A stretch of DNA of 64,000 nucleotides, taken from NCBI RefSeq assembly GCF_007830125.1, contig NZ_VLLG01000008.1, forward strand, positions 1 through 64,000, in the 5' to 3' direction. Both the position numbers and the translations under genes were made by a program. The notes under the pieces were generated by a model, which worked only from the letters and a program-made list of their open reading frames with translations, was not told the DNA's origin and ran no database searches. This DNA comes from Chitinophaga japonensis. GTDB lineage: Bacteria > Bacteroidota > Bacteroidia > Chitinophagales > Chitinophagaceae. This document shows positions 51,162 to 59,924 of this stretch, one piece after another; position 1 is the stretch's first letter; each line of letters begins with the position of its first letter.

Positions 51162-51829
51162 GTAATATCAATCAGCCCGTATTTAATTCCAAAAATGACC
51201 AGACCTACCCTTGTTTTCACTTTCAGCTTTTCGCAAAGGCTGCTTTTGTAATCGTCAATGGTGCGCGGGCTTACGTACATTTTCTGTGCGATCTCCTTAT
51301 AGGAAAGCTCCGTGCACAGCAGTTGCAGGAAATATTTTTCCTTGGGCGTAAGGTCTATTTTCTCACTTACGGACAGCACATCTCTCTGCAGGCCGGAGAT
51401 CACTTTGCCGGAAATATAGTCGGGCAGGTAAAAATCCTTTTTAATGATGGAATCAAAAGCGTCCCGCAGGTCGTCCGGTTCTACATTTTTCATGATGTAA
51501 CCTTTAGCCCCGGATTTCAGCATTTTAATGATCACGGATTCATCGTTGAGCATGGACAGTGCCAGCACTTTGATCTGCGGGAAGTGGTTGTTGATCCAGG
51601 TAGCCGTCTCATAGCCGTTCATACCGGGCATGTTCACATCCAGTATCAGAATATCAGGTAATTGTATTTCACGGCTGTTGATGATCTTTATCACCTCTTC
51701 GCCGTTGCTGGCTTCAAACAGCATGAAATAATCACTGAACGTATTAATCAGCCGGCCAAGCGCTTTACGTACCAGCACATGGTCATCGGCAATCGCCACA
51801 CTATATTTGGCTTTCTTCGTGGTGCTCAT
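51155..51829 (-). CDS. LuxR/NarL-type response regulator
   Basis: The 224-residue protein has a receiver domain with VAIADDHVLVRKAL and phospho-accepting Asp64 in LILDVNMPGMNGYE, and a LuxR-type helix-turn-helix (LTPKEKYFLQLLCTELSYKE, then IAQKMYVSPRTIDDYKSSL). It overlaps the histidine kinase gene by 29 bases, so the pair is translated together. Targets unknown. Its stop lies inside a heptad repeat, which encodes the last residues. Confidence 0.93.
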   Translation of the reverse strand: MSTTKKAKYSVAIADDHVLVRKALGRLINTFSDYFMLFEASNGEEVIKIINSREIQLPDILILDVNMPGMNGYETATWINNHFPQIKVLALSMLNDESVIIKMLKSGAKGYIMKNVEPDDLRDAFDSIIKKDFYLPDYISGKVISGLQRDVLSVSEKIDLTPKEKYFLQLLCTELSYKEIAQKMYVSPRTIDDYKSSLCEKLKVKTRVGLVIFGIKYGLIDITN

Positions 51830-52634
51830 GGAACGAGTGTTTATTTACGGGTATGGTTATACGAATAGTGGTTCCGCCATTCTTTATACTATTGATGATA
51901 CAGGTACCTCCGATAAGGGTGGCTCGTTTACGGATATTTCTGAGCCCTAAGCCCTTGGACTGTTCTTTCCCGAGCAGGGCGCCGGGGTCGAACCCGATCC
52001 CGTTATCCCTGATCTCCAGGACAATGGTCTCGTAGTCATGGGTTAAAGATACTTCCAGTTCACTGGCCCGGGCATGCTTCACAATATTGTTCAGCATTTC
52101 CTGTACGATCCTGAACAGGATGGTTTCCGTCTGGTGGTCCATCAGGTTCCGGACATCCGTAAAATTAAAGGAAGTTTTGTACAAATTGGTCCTTTCCAGC
52201 CGCTGCAGCTCAAATTCAATTGATTTTGCCAGCCCGATTTCCGTAATACGTTCCGTTTGCAGGCCTTTGGAAAGGTCCCGCAGCTCGGCAATGGCCTTCT
52301 GCAGCATTTTGCGGCTCTCCTCGATATACAGGTGCGCCTCGCTGCCATTGTCTACCGGTACGGTCAGCAGGGAGAGGGACACAAAGGTGAGCGATTGGCC
52401 AATGTTGTCATGGATCTCCTGGGAGAGGTTGCCGAATATGTTTTCCTGTATTTCCAGTTGTGTCCTTAACAGTTCCTGCTCATATTTTTCTTTCATCAAA
52501 CGCAACTCCTGCACCTGTGCCAGGCGGCTTTTCTGGTTCAGGATCAGCATGATGATGATGAACCCTACCAGGAAAAGCAGCAGGATGGTGGTGGTGATGA
52601 TTACGATGGCAACTTCCGGAAATTCAGACTGCAT
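51801..52634 (-). CDS. Sensor histidine kinase (HisKA_3/NarX type)
   Basis: The start at 52634 (MQSEFPEVAIVIITTTILLL) gives 277 residues. One membrane segment (8-32) is followed by a coiled-coil linker. The phosphoacceptor is His75 in SQEIHDNIGQSLTF. The ATPase domain shows IVQEMLNNIVKHA (N box), LEIRDNGIGFDPG and SKGLGLRNIRKRA. There is no periplasmic sensor, so the overlapping upstream membrane protein may provide sensing. It phosphorylates the adjacent LuxR-type regulator. Confidence 0.93.
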   Translation of the reverse strand: MQSEFPEVAIVIITTTILLLFLVGFIIIMLILNQKSRLAQVQELRLMKEKYEQELLRTQLEIQENIFGNLSQEIHDNIGQSLTFVSLSLLTVPVDNGSEAHLYIEESRKMLQKAIAELRDLSKGLQTERITEIGLAKSIEFELQRLERTNLYKTSFNFTDVRNLMDHQTETILFRIVQEMLNNIVKHARASELEVSLTHDYETIVLEIRDNGIGFDPGALLGKEQSKGLGLRNIRKRATLIGGTCIINSIKNGGTTIRITIPVNKHSFHEHHEESQI

Positions 52635-53281
52635 AGCGATGATATACAATACAATGAATAAAGAATGATATTGATGATGGCATTTATATTAAAGAACGTT
52701 TTATAGGCATATTGCGGGATATTGGAGATAAAATTTACGATCCCCAGGTACGGCACGCTGATGGAGTTAAAGAAAAGCAGTCCGGTGGCGATCCAGAAGG
52801 ACGGGTCCCTGAGCAGGTTCTGCCTGCCGGGGTATTTAATGCGCTGGTAAAAATAACAGATACAGCATATCACTACCATAACGGCCCCTACAATATAGCT
52901 ATAAGTGGCGAAATGCTGCAGGCTCTTTTGTATAAAACCGATATTGATCAGCGCGATGAAGGGGTAGGCCAGCATCAGCCAGCCGAACACCTGTTTGGCC
53001 TTTCCTTCTAGCAGGAAGGAGCGTAAGAGGTAAATGGAGTACGTAATATTAATGATGCCATACAGGTTATAGAACGTCAGGTTATTCCTCCCGTGAATGG
53101 TGTACCACCACCCGATGGATTCCACTACCAGGGTCAGGATCATATAAAGTGTGAAAAGTTTCAGATAGGCGGGGGGCTGTTTTTTTGCGAGGGATACCAG
53201 GCTGATAACAACACAGAGCGAGATGACGATAATATAAAAGGGAACTGGGTAAGAGAGATCTAGTAATAAAAGCGGGCGCAT
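52601..53281 (-). CDS. Polytopic membrane protein, probable partner of the histidine kinase
   Basis: The ATG at 53281 (MRPLLLLDLSYPVPFYIIVI) gives 226 residues with about six or seven membrane segments and almost no loops. I do not recognise a family. Its 3' end overlaps the histidine kinase gene by 34 bases. Because the kinase lacks an obvious sensor domain, this protein is a candidate signal input module or membrane anchor; that is inferred from arrangement. Confidence 0.7.
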   Translation of the reverse strand: MRPLLLLDLSYPVPFYIIVISLCVVISLVSLAKKQPPAYLKLFTLYMILTLVVESIGWWYTIHGRNNLTFYNLYGIINITYSIYLLRSFLLEGKAKQVFGWLMLAYPFIALINIGFIQKSLQHFATYSYIVGAVMVVICCICYFYQRIKYPGRQNLLRDPSFWIATGLLFFNSISVPYLGIVNFISNIPQYAYKTFFNINAIINIILYSLYCISSLCSLNFRKLPS

Positions 53282-53347
53282 ATCAATAGTTAAATACGGG
53301 GTCAAATTAGGAAACTCGGCGGAATTACCGGCATGCCTCAAAAAAAA

Positions 53348-53374
53348 CTGCCAGACAAGCGCTTTGTCTGGCAG
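53348..53374 (-). terminator. Terminator of the 153-residue hypothetical gene
   Basis: CTGCCAGACAA (53348-53358) and TTGTCTGGCAG (53364-53374) form an 11-bp stem with a 5-base loop. On the minus strand seven or more T follow. It is 29 bases past the stop at 53403 and precedes the membrane-protein operon. Confidence 0.92.
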
Positions 53375-53402
53375 TTCAGGCGTAGAAATAAGTTGCGATT
53401 GT

Positions 53403-53864
53403 TCACGATTGTTTTGCGATGATGAATGTCGGCGTATCTTTCGTCGTACCGCCGCCACCAGGGCAGGTTGGAGGGCATATGCTGCCAAAGTTGAAAGCTA
53501 CCACTTCCGGTCCTTTGGGTGTGGAAACATACAGGTCTTTATTTTCGGTTTTGCCCGTTTGGCTCTGCTTTTGCTGCGTAGCTACGAACACAATGGTCTG
53601 ACGGCCCTCCAGCAGTATATTATCAGGGTATGTGGACGGATAAGCGCCAAAGTACACGCGCACGCCATCGGCGCCGGCTTCTGCAGCGGTTTCCAGGTAT
53701 TGCTTCAGTTCATCCAGGCTGTACCAAACACTTAATGAGTCGGGTTTACCGAGATGTTTTGAGTTCTCAATCCATCTTTCCTGACGATAATTCTCGCGGA
53801 GTTCATTCACGTGACGAGCATCCACGAACTTGCCCGCTTTATTGATTTGTTTAGTAGAGGACAT
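53403..53864 (-). CDS. Hypothetical protein with C-terminal Pro/Gly/Cys segment
   Basis: The 153-residue product (MSSTKQINKAGKFVDARHVN) has no signal peptide or membrane segment. A central region reads SLDELKQYLETAAEAGADGV followed by RVYFGAYP, and the end carries FGSICPPTCPGGGG. I do not recognise the family, though the sequence composition is normal for a real gene. It has an AT-rich promoter region with paired TTAGG/CCTAA boxes and its own terminator, so it is monocistronic. Function unknown. Confidence 0.7.
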   Translation of the reverse strand: MSSTKQINKAGKFVDARHVNELRENYRQERWIENSKHLGKPDSLSVWYSLDELKQYLETAAEAGADGVRVYFGAYPSTYPDNILLEGRQTIVFVATQQKQSQTGKTENKDLYVSTPKGPEVVAFNFGSICPPTCPGGGGTTKDTPTFIIAKQS

Positions 53865-53925
53865 AATCGGAAAATTTTAGGTTTAATGATCAAATAACTC
53901 CCTAAAGCTAGCTTCAAATTTTATA

Positions 53926-53974
53926 TTAGGTTATTTATAAATTATTTATTTACATTAGATAATAAATTACCTAA
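53926..53974. promoter_or_regulatory. AT-rich inverted repeat upstream of the hypothetical gene
   Basis: TTAGGTTATTTATAA (53926-53940) and TAATAAATTACCTAA (53960-53974) are inverse copies with two mismatches. Further TAGG and CCTAA boxes lie at 53877 and 53908. The spacing and AT-richness suggest an operator for the minus-strand gene starting at 53864. Confidence 0.4.
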
Positions 53975-54693
53975 ATTTATAATATTGCTATAATCATGTC
54001 ATATTGAATTTTTATTAATATAAAAACCGTCTTTTTCGGCAAAATTTATGAATAATCACGCAGCAAAAACTGCGTAAATCCCGGTATGTTTTAACCGTTA
54101 TTTGTACATTACTTTTTTATGCAGGCCTGCAAAAAAAGAAATTTACAGAGGGAAAGCTGCTTGTCCATACCCCTGGTTCCCGTATATATAAAAGCACATT
54201 ATAAAGTCCGGCAAATCACGGGGGTTATTGCACCGTGATTTACGAAGTTGTTATCTGCGTACTTATACGTTTTAAACTCAGCGCATTACCGGTTTTTTTC
54301 TCACAGATTACTTCCAAATATATGCTCGTTGCCGTTAGTACAGACCTTGTAAAATACCGGCTAACATCGGCTGGTAAACGGTTTGAGCCATACAGTCCAT
54401 TCCCCGTTATTTACCCGTACCCATTCTCAAGATAACTTTTTTACGGCAGGTAAAGTTTCCGTTTAGAAGGGATTAACCCTTTTTTATTGAATTGATTTCG
54501 ATAATTTGAACCTGCAATTGAAACACAAATGCAACCTTCAATATCCATTGTAAATATACCCTGATAAGTTTTTGTACTCTTGTGAAAACCCAATTGTATT
54601 GTCCCCCCCAAAGTACCATAATTGGCCTGTTGTTTAGCAGGCCTTTTCTTTTTTCCGCCCACTCGTCCCGGGATATACTATATGGTTTGATTT
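53975..54693. other. Hairpin-rich non-coding region with two plus-strand terminators
   Basis: No convincing gene lies in these ~720 bases; short frames at 54235-54435 and 54441-54662 lack protein-like composition. Hairpins seen are ACGCAG/CTGCGT (54058-54075), the palindrome TGCAGGCCTGCA followed by A7 (54120-54138), AAATCACGG/CCGTGATTT (54213-54241), AAGGG/CCCTT plus T5 (54467-54485) and GGCCTG/CAGGCC plus a T-rich tail (54624-54655). The last two look like plus-strand terminators although no plus-strand gene precedes them, so a small RNA or a decayed gene may be present. Confidence 0.45.
54624..54655 (+). terminator. Orphan rho-independent terminator
   Basis: GGCCTG (54624-54629) and CAGGCC (54638-54643) with an 8-base loop, followed by TTTTCTTTTTT. 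It points in the plus direction with no annotated plus-strand gene upstream. Confidence 0.6.
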
Positions 54694-55212
54694 TCAATGA
54701 TTTAATGCGATCGTGAAATGCTTTAGCGCATCCAGGTCATGAAAAAAGCGGAATACGATCACTGCCGTCTCCTTTGCTTTCCGTGCCGGGCCTACGTAGC
54801 AGATCTCCGTTTCACCCGCCGTCACCCAAAAGTGATGGGTGCTCACCGTTTTACCTTCCATACTGCCCAGTCCAATATTCGGCTCCCCGTAGAGCTGGCT
54901 TAAACGGCCCGCCATGTGATGGTCGGCCCGCAGGGGATAGAGGAATATGCTGTTGATGAAGCCCGCTTCATTAATGCTGGCCAGCAGGTAACGGATATCT
55001 ATCGTTCCATGTTGATGCTCCAGCCGGCCTTTGAGCGGACCGTTGTAGATGTAGAACAATTTCCTGTCAGGCAGCACCATAAAGTGATGCCTGTCCGGGG
55101 AAGCGCCCAGCGGTACCAGGCCCGCAATATTTTGCGGCTGTTTTCCAAGCTGTATAGCGCCTATGCCCAGCATGTGAAAAAGATGATCCTGCTCAGTAGG
55201 AGGCACCTGCAT
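54694..55212 (-). CDS. Hypothetical protein
   Basis: The 172-residue product (MQVPPTEQDHLFHMLGIGAI) lacks a signal peptide. Segments such as HHFMVLPDRKLFYIYNGPLK, YGEPNIGLGSMEG and TAGETEICYVGPARKAKETA suggest an alpha/beta fold, but no family is recognised. It is transcribed alone on the minus strand between the GH92 terminator and the hairpin-rich spacer. The frame and codon use look genuine. Confidence 0.6.
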   Translation of the reverse strand: MQVPPTEQDHLFHMLGIGAIQLGKQPQNIAGLVPLGASPDRHHFMVLPDRKLFYIYNGPLKGRLEHQHGTIDIRYLLASINEAGFINSIFLYPLRADHHMAGRLSQLYGEPNIGLGSMEGKTVSTHHFWVTAGETEICYVGPARKAKETAVIVFRFFHDLDALKHFTIALNH

Positions 55213-55288
55213 ACCATAAATGTAAGCAACTTATGCAGGCCATGCACAGCACGGGGGCGGAGAAGATGTGTAAGGGGTACGCAATAGA

Positions 55289-55326
55289 AAAGACCTGCCA
55301 GGGTTTAAAAAACCTGGCAGGTCTTT
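55289..55326 (-). terminator. Terminator of the GH92 gene
   Basis: AAAGACCTGCCAGG (55289-55302) and CCTGGCAGGTCTTT (55313-55326) form a perfect 14-bp stem; on the minus strand TTTTC follows. It begins 12 bases after the GH92 stop. Confidence 0.93.
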
Positions 55327-55337
55327 AATAATCATTT

Positions 55338-57689
55338 TTATTGATAGTTCTTTTTAGCCGGCTTCGGTCCCATGTAAAAAGTAAGCTCGCCACCGTTCAT
55401 AATGTCCGCATGGGTGATAAACGGGTGCGCCAGGGCCTGCCCGTTCAGCAGCACTTTTTGTACATACACATTTTTGTCGCCCTGGTTTTTTACATCCACC
55501 GTAAAGGTCTTACCATTCTCCAGTTGCAGTTGCGCATGCTCAATGGCCGGGCTGCCCAGCGCATACTGGTCGGAGCCGGGGCATACCGGGTAAAATCCCA
55601 GCGTGGTAAAAATATACCAGGCGCTCATCTGGCCGCAGTCGTCATTCCCACCCAGGCCGTCCGGCGCCGGCTTGTACATTTTCTTCAGTATCATCCGCAC
55701 CCGTTCCTGCGTTTTCCAGGGCGCCCGGGTCCAGTTATAGAGGTAGGCCACGTGGTGGGAAGGCTCATTGCCATGCACATAGTTGCCGATGATGCCATCG
55801 CGGGTAATGTCTTCCGTTTCCGCGAAGAACGCATCCGGCAGGTGCATGGTGAAGAGGGAGTCTAGGTGTTGTACAAACTGCTGCTGCCCGCCCATCATAT
55901 TGATCATATCCGCAGGATACTGCGGCACATACAGGCTGTAGTTCCAGGCATTGCCCTCAATGAAGCCCTGCCCGTGGGTAGACAGCACGTCAAAGTCCTT
56001 GCGGAAGCTGCCGTCGCTCATTTTCGGACGCATGAAACCCGTGGACGCATCATACACATTTTTATAATAAAGGGAACGTTTGATGAACTCCCCGTAAATG
56101 TCGGGTCGGTTCAGCTTTTTGGCCATCTGCGCAATGCACCAGTCGTCATACGCATACTCCAGGGTTTTGGATACGGAAGAAGAATTTTTATCCTCCGGCA
56201 CATAGCCGTACTGCATGTAATAGGCCAGCCCGTCATAAGGTTTGTAACGCGCCGTCTGTACGCAGGCCTCCAGTGCACGGTTGGCGTCAAAGGGCGCATT
56301 GCCCTTTATCACGGCATCCGCTATCACGGACACGCTGTGGTAGCCCGTCATGCACCAGTTTTCATTTGCATAATGCGACCATACCGGCAGCATTTTATGT
56401 ACGCTCTGGTCGTAGTGCGCCAGCATGGACTGCACCATATCCGCATTGCGCTTCGGCTGTATAATATTAAATAAGGGATGCAGCGCGCGGTAGGTGTCCC
56501 ACAGGGAGAAGGTGGTGTAGTTGGTAAAGCCCTTCGCCACATGGTTGTTCTGGTCCAGCCCGCGGTAAGCGCCGTCCACATCCATATAGGTAGTAGGACC
56601 GAGGAAAGCATGGTACATGGCTGTGTAGAAATTTACCCGCTCGTCGGCATCCGGTGTGGAGATGGCGATCTTCTGCAGTTCCCTGTTCCATAATTGTTGT
56701 CCCTGCTGCCTCACCGCATCAAAATCCCAGTGCGGTATTTCCGCGCGCAGGTTGCGCAGTGCGCCTTCCGTGCTGACGGACGACAGGGCGAATTTGATCT
56801 TGATCTTTTCGCCGGCCGTTGTCTTGAAATCAAACCAGGCCCTGATCTGCCGGCCGGCCATTTCCGGGAAATTGTGCTGCTGGTCGAACTTGCGCCAGAA
56901 GCCTTTGTACACGTCATTGGCATAATTCATATGCCCGTACTGTGTAAAGGGCTTGGAAAAGGCCATGGCAAAATATACCGTACGGGTACGCGCCCAGCCG
57001 TTGGTTTGCCGGTAGCCCGTGATCAGCGTATCATTCTCCACCCGTACAAAGGTCCACACGTTCTTGTTCGCATAATTATAAATACCTGCCATCAGGTCCA
57101 GGATGATGTGCGCCTGGTCAGTCTGCGGGAAAGTGTACTGGTGAAAGCCCACGCGGTTGGTGGCCGTCAGCTCCGCCAGTATATCATATTCATCCAGCTT
57201 TACTTTATAGTAATCCGGTTCCGCTACCTCGTTCTGGTGGGAGAAGGTGGACCGGTAGCCGCTTTCCGGGTGTGTAGCCGTACCGGGGTTGAGCTGCAGC
57301 GGCCCCGTGGTGGGCATAATGAGAAAATCGCCCAGGTCGGAGTGGCCGGTGCCGCTGAAATGCGTATGACTGAAGCCGGTGATGGTCTTGTCGTCATACT
57401 GGTAGCCGGCGCAATACTTATATACATCCGGGTTGTACCGCCCGTTCATTTCAGCCGTTGGCGTTTTATTTTTATCTGTCGGCTGGAACTGCGTTTCATA
57501 GGGGATCGTATCTGTGTCCGGGCTTAGCTGCACCATGCCAAAGGGAACGGTGGCGCCGGGATAGGTATGCCCCATTTTCTGTGTACCGATAATGGGCTTT
57601 ACATATTGTGTAAGATCTGTAGCCGGCCCTGTTTGCCCGAATACCGGCAGGCAGGCGCCGCAGAGAACATAAAGGAATAATTGCTTCAT
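55338..57689 (-). CDS. Secreted GH92 alpha-mannosidase
   Basis: The start at 57689 (MKQLFLYVLCGACLPVFGQ signal peptide) gives 783 residues. GH92 landmarks are GHTYPGATVPFGMVQLSPD, YDDKTITGFSHTHFSGTGHS, GNEPSHHVAYLYNW (with the expected acid Glu) and NDDCGQMSAWYIFTTLGF. These calcium-dependent exo-acting enzymes remove alpha-mannose (often 1,2-linked) from N-glycans or yeast mannan. Predicted periplasmic or surface. It is divergent from GH127, with 165 bases between starts. Confidence 0.95.
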   Translation of the reverse strand: MKQLFLYVLCGACLPVFGQTGPATDLTQYVKPIIGTQKMGHTYPGATVPFGMVQLSPDTDTIPYETQFQPTDKNKTPTAEMNGRYNPDVYKYCAGYQYDDKTITGFSHTHFSGTGHSDLGDFLIMPTTGPLQLNPGTATHPESGYRSTFSHQNEVAEPDYYKVKLDEYDILAELTATNRVGFHQYTFPQTDQAHIILDLMAGIYNYANKNVWTFVRVENDTLITGYRQTNGWARTRTVYFAMAFSKPFTQYGHMNYANDVYKGFWRKFDQQHNFPEMAGRQIRAWFDFKTTAGEKIKIKFALSSVSTEGALRNLRAEIPHWDFDAVRQQGQQLWNRELQKIAISTPDADERVNFYTAMYHAFLGPTTYMDVDGAYRGLDQNNHVAKGFTNYTTFSLWDTYRALHPLFNIIQPKRNADMVQSMLAHYDQSVHKMLPVWSHYANENWCMTGYHSVSVIADAVIKGNAPFDANRALEACVQTARYKPYDGLAYYMQYGYVPEDKNSSSVSKTLEYAYDDWCIAQMAKKLNRPDIYGEFIKRSLYYKNVYDASTGFMRPKMSDGSFRKDFDVLSTHGQGFIEGNAWNYSLYVPQYPADMINMMGGQQQFVQHLDSLFTMHLPDAFFAETEDITRDGIIGNYVHGNEPSHHVAYLYNWTRAPWKTQERVRMILKKMYKPAPDGLGGNDDCGQMSAWYIFTTLGFYPVCPGSDQYALGSPAIEHAQLQLENGKTFTVDVKNQGDKNVYVQKVLLNGQALAHPFITHADIMNGGELTFYMGPKPAKKNYQ

Positions 57690-57768
57690 TTTCCGAAATA
57701 CGATTAGTTCGTTGATCAAGTAGAAATAAAGATAAAACGTTTTAGCTACCCGTGGGAATAAATTTGAT

Positions 57769-57796
57769 GTATTTCCTGCTTCCTCCTTCCTACTAG
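57769..57796. repeat. Single heptad arm upstream of GH127
   Basis: Four consecutive 7-bp words GTATTTC, CTGCTTC, CTCCTTC, CTACTAG match the right-arm vocabulary of the GAAGTAA class. No left arm was found. It lies between the divergent GH92 and GH127 starts. Confidence 0.45.
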
Positions 57797-57854
57797 TATA
57801 GTGTAGTATAGTTAAGATATTTATTATCTTGCCGGTAGTAAATGATTTCCACTT

Positions 57855-59924
57855 ATGAACCGGTTGTTTAGCGTACTCTGCTCCTTTTGTATTTTCCTTG
57901 TTTTACCTGTTATATTAAAGTCCCAGGAGAAGGGGCTTGTCAATACCACGCACAGCGCCTTTGCGCCCCTGGGTAGCGTGGACATAGGCGCGGTGCGCTG
58001 GACCAATGGCTTCTGGGCAGAGCGTTTTGCCCTGTGCCGGGATGCCATGGTGCCGCATCTGTGGCAAACCTATATGGACCCGCAGCTAAGCCATGCCTTT
58101 AAGAACTTTGAGATCGCTGCCGGGCGGGATACCGGCTCCCATGCAGGGCCGCCTTTTCATGACGGCGATTTTTACAAGCTGCTGGAAGCAGTGGCTACCC
58201 TATATGCCGTTACCCGGGACAAAAAATGGGACGCGCTCATGGATAGCGTGATCCCCGTGATTGCCGCATCGCAGCGGGCAGACGGGTATATTCATACCCC
58301 GGTCATGATCGCACAGCGGCATAACAGATCCGGGGTGAAGGAATTTGAGGACCGCCTGAATTTTGAGACCTATAATATGGGCCACCTCATGACGGCTGCC
58401 TGCGTACATTACCGTGCTACCGGTAAAACTACCCTGCTGCAGCTTGCGGAAAAGGCGGCGGATTACCTGGCCCGTTTTTATGAAACGGCCTCCCCCGAAC
58501 TGGCCCGCAATGCCATCTGTCCCTCGCATTACATGGGCGTGGTGGAACTGTACCGCACCACCGGGAACCCGGCCTACCTGCAACTGGCAAAGAACCTGGT
58601 CGATATCCGCGGCTTTGTACAGGATGGTACGGACCATAACCAGGACCGTATTCCTTTCCGCCGGCAAACTACCGCGGTAGGCCATGCCGTGCGCGCCAAT
58701 TACCTGTATGCCGGCGTGGCGGATGTGTATGCGGAAACAGGCGATGACTCCCTGCTGACGGCGCTGAACAAAATATGGGAAGATGTGGCCTACCGGAAAA
58801 TGTATATTACCGGCGCCTGTGGCGCGCTGTATGATGGCGTTTCGCCGGACGGCACTTCCTACAGCCCGCCGGAGATACAGCAGGTGCACCAGGCTTATGG
58901 CCGGGCCTACCAGTTGCCCAATATGACGGCGCACAACGAGACCTGCGCCAACATTGGCCATGTGCTGTGGAACTGGCGCATGCTGCAGGTAAGCGGCGAT
59001 GCGCGGTACGCGGACGCGCTGGAGCTGACCCTGTACAACAGCGTGCTGTCCGGCATCAGCCTGGACGGGGACCGTTTTTGCTATACCAACCCGCTCAGCG
59101 CATCGGGCAGGTTTCCATACCACCTGCGCTGGTCCGGCGGGCGCGTGCGGTACATTGCATTGTCCAACTGTTGCCCGCCCAATACCGTGCGCACCATTGC
59201 CGAAGCGGGTAGCTACGCCTACAGCATTTCCGATAAGGGACTGTGGGTGCACCTGTATGGCAGCAACCAGTTGTCCACCCGCCTGAAGAACGGGGCCGCC
59301 CTGCAACTGTCGCAGGTCACCAATTATCCCTGGGACGGAAAGATCACGCTGACCCTGCAGGAGACTGCCGCTGATGCGTTCACCGTGTTCCTGCGCATCC
59401 CGGGCTGGAGCAGGAACGCCAGCATCCTGGTGAACGGGAAGCCGGCCGGTGTGGCTGCTGTGCCGGGGCGGTATGCCGCCGTGCACCGCCGCTGGGCAAA
59501 GGGTGATGTGATCACACTGCAGTTGCCGATGCCTGTCACCTTCATGGAAAGCAACCCGCTGGTAGAGGCCACCCGCAACCAGGTAGCGGTAAAACGCGGC
59601 CCCATTGTATATTGCCTGGAAGCTGCGGACCTTCCCAAAGGCGCCGATCTTTTTGATGTGGTAATGCCGGATAATGCCGGCCTGCGGCCGGCGCCCATGG
59701 AGATAGACAACAGCCGCTTCATGGCGCTGAAGGGAACGGCGCTGCTCCGCAGGGACAGTGGCTGGCAAAACACCCTGTACCGGGAAGCGGCCGTGCACGA
59801 TACCCGCCCGCTGCAGGTGACGTTAATACCCTACTATGCCTGGGGGAACAGGGGACAATCTGACATGGCCGTATGGGTTCCGAAATATTTTCAATATTTT
59901 GGAGCGCAAATGCAACAAGAGTGA
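57855..59924 (+). CDS. Secreted GH127-type beta-L-arabinofuranosidase (DUF1680)
   Basis: The 689-residue enzyme has a signal peptide (MNRLFSVLCSFCIFLVLPVI) and the GH127 fold. Zinc/catalytic residues are visible: Glu362 and Cys364 in HNETCANIGHVLW, Cys439 and Cys440 in LSNCCPPNTVR, one of which is the expected nucleophile. By my recollection of the reference enzyme, its acid/base Glu lies 16 residues before the NETC glutamate; here that position is Gln346, so this belongs to a distinct subgroup. Its stop overlaps the proB start (GTGA), an unusual coupling of a glycosidase with proline biosynthesis. Confidence 0.9.
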   Translation: MNRLFSVLCSFCIFLVLPVILKSQEKGLVNTTHSAFAPLGSVDIGAVRWTNGFWAERFALCRDAMVPHLWQTYMDPQLSHAFKNFEIAAGRDTGSHAGPPFHDGDFYKLLEAVATLYAVTRDKKWDALMDSVIPVIAASQRADGYIHTPVMIAQRHNRSGVKEFEDRLNFETYNMGHLMTAACVHYRATGKTTLLQLAEKAADYLARFYETASPELARNAICPSHYMGVVELYRTTGNPAYLQLAKNLVDIRGFVQDGTDHNQDRIPFRRQTTAVGHAVRANYLYAGVADVYAETGDDSLLTALNKIWEDVAYRKMYITGACGALYDGVSPDGTSYSPPEIQQVHQAYGRAYQLPNMTAHNETCANIGHVLWNWRMLQVSGDARYADALELTLYNSVLSGISLDGDRFCYTNPLSASGRFPYHLRWSGGRVRYIALSNCCPPNTVRTIAEAGSYAYSISDKGLWVHLYGSNQLSTRLKNGAALQLSQVTNYPWDGKITLTLQETAADAFTVFLRIPGWSRNASILVNGKPAGVAAVPGRYAAVHRRWAKGDVITLQLPMPVTFMESNPLVEATRNQVAVKRGPIVYCLEAADLPKGADLFDVVMPDNAGLRPAPMEIDNSRFMALKGTALLRRDSGWQNTLYREAAVHDTRPLQVTLIPYYAWGNRGQSDMAVWVPKYFQYFGAQMQQE

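Noticed and set aside
54235..54662. Short frames of 66 and 73 codons in the hairpin-rich spacer
   Set aside because: They contain the hairpins themselves, have no start context or recognisable domain, and would not be transcribed from a visible promoter.
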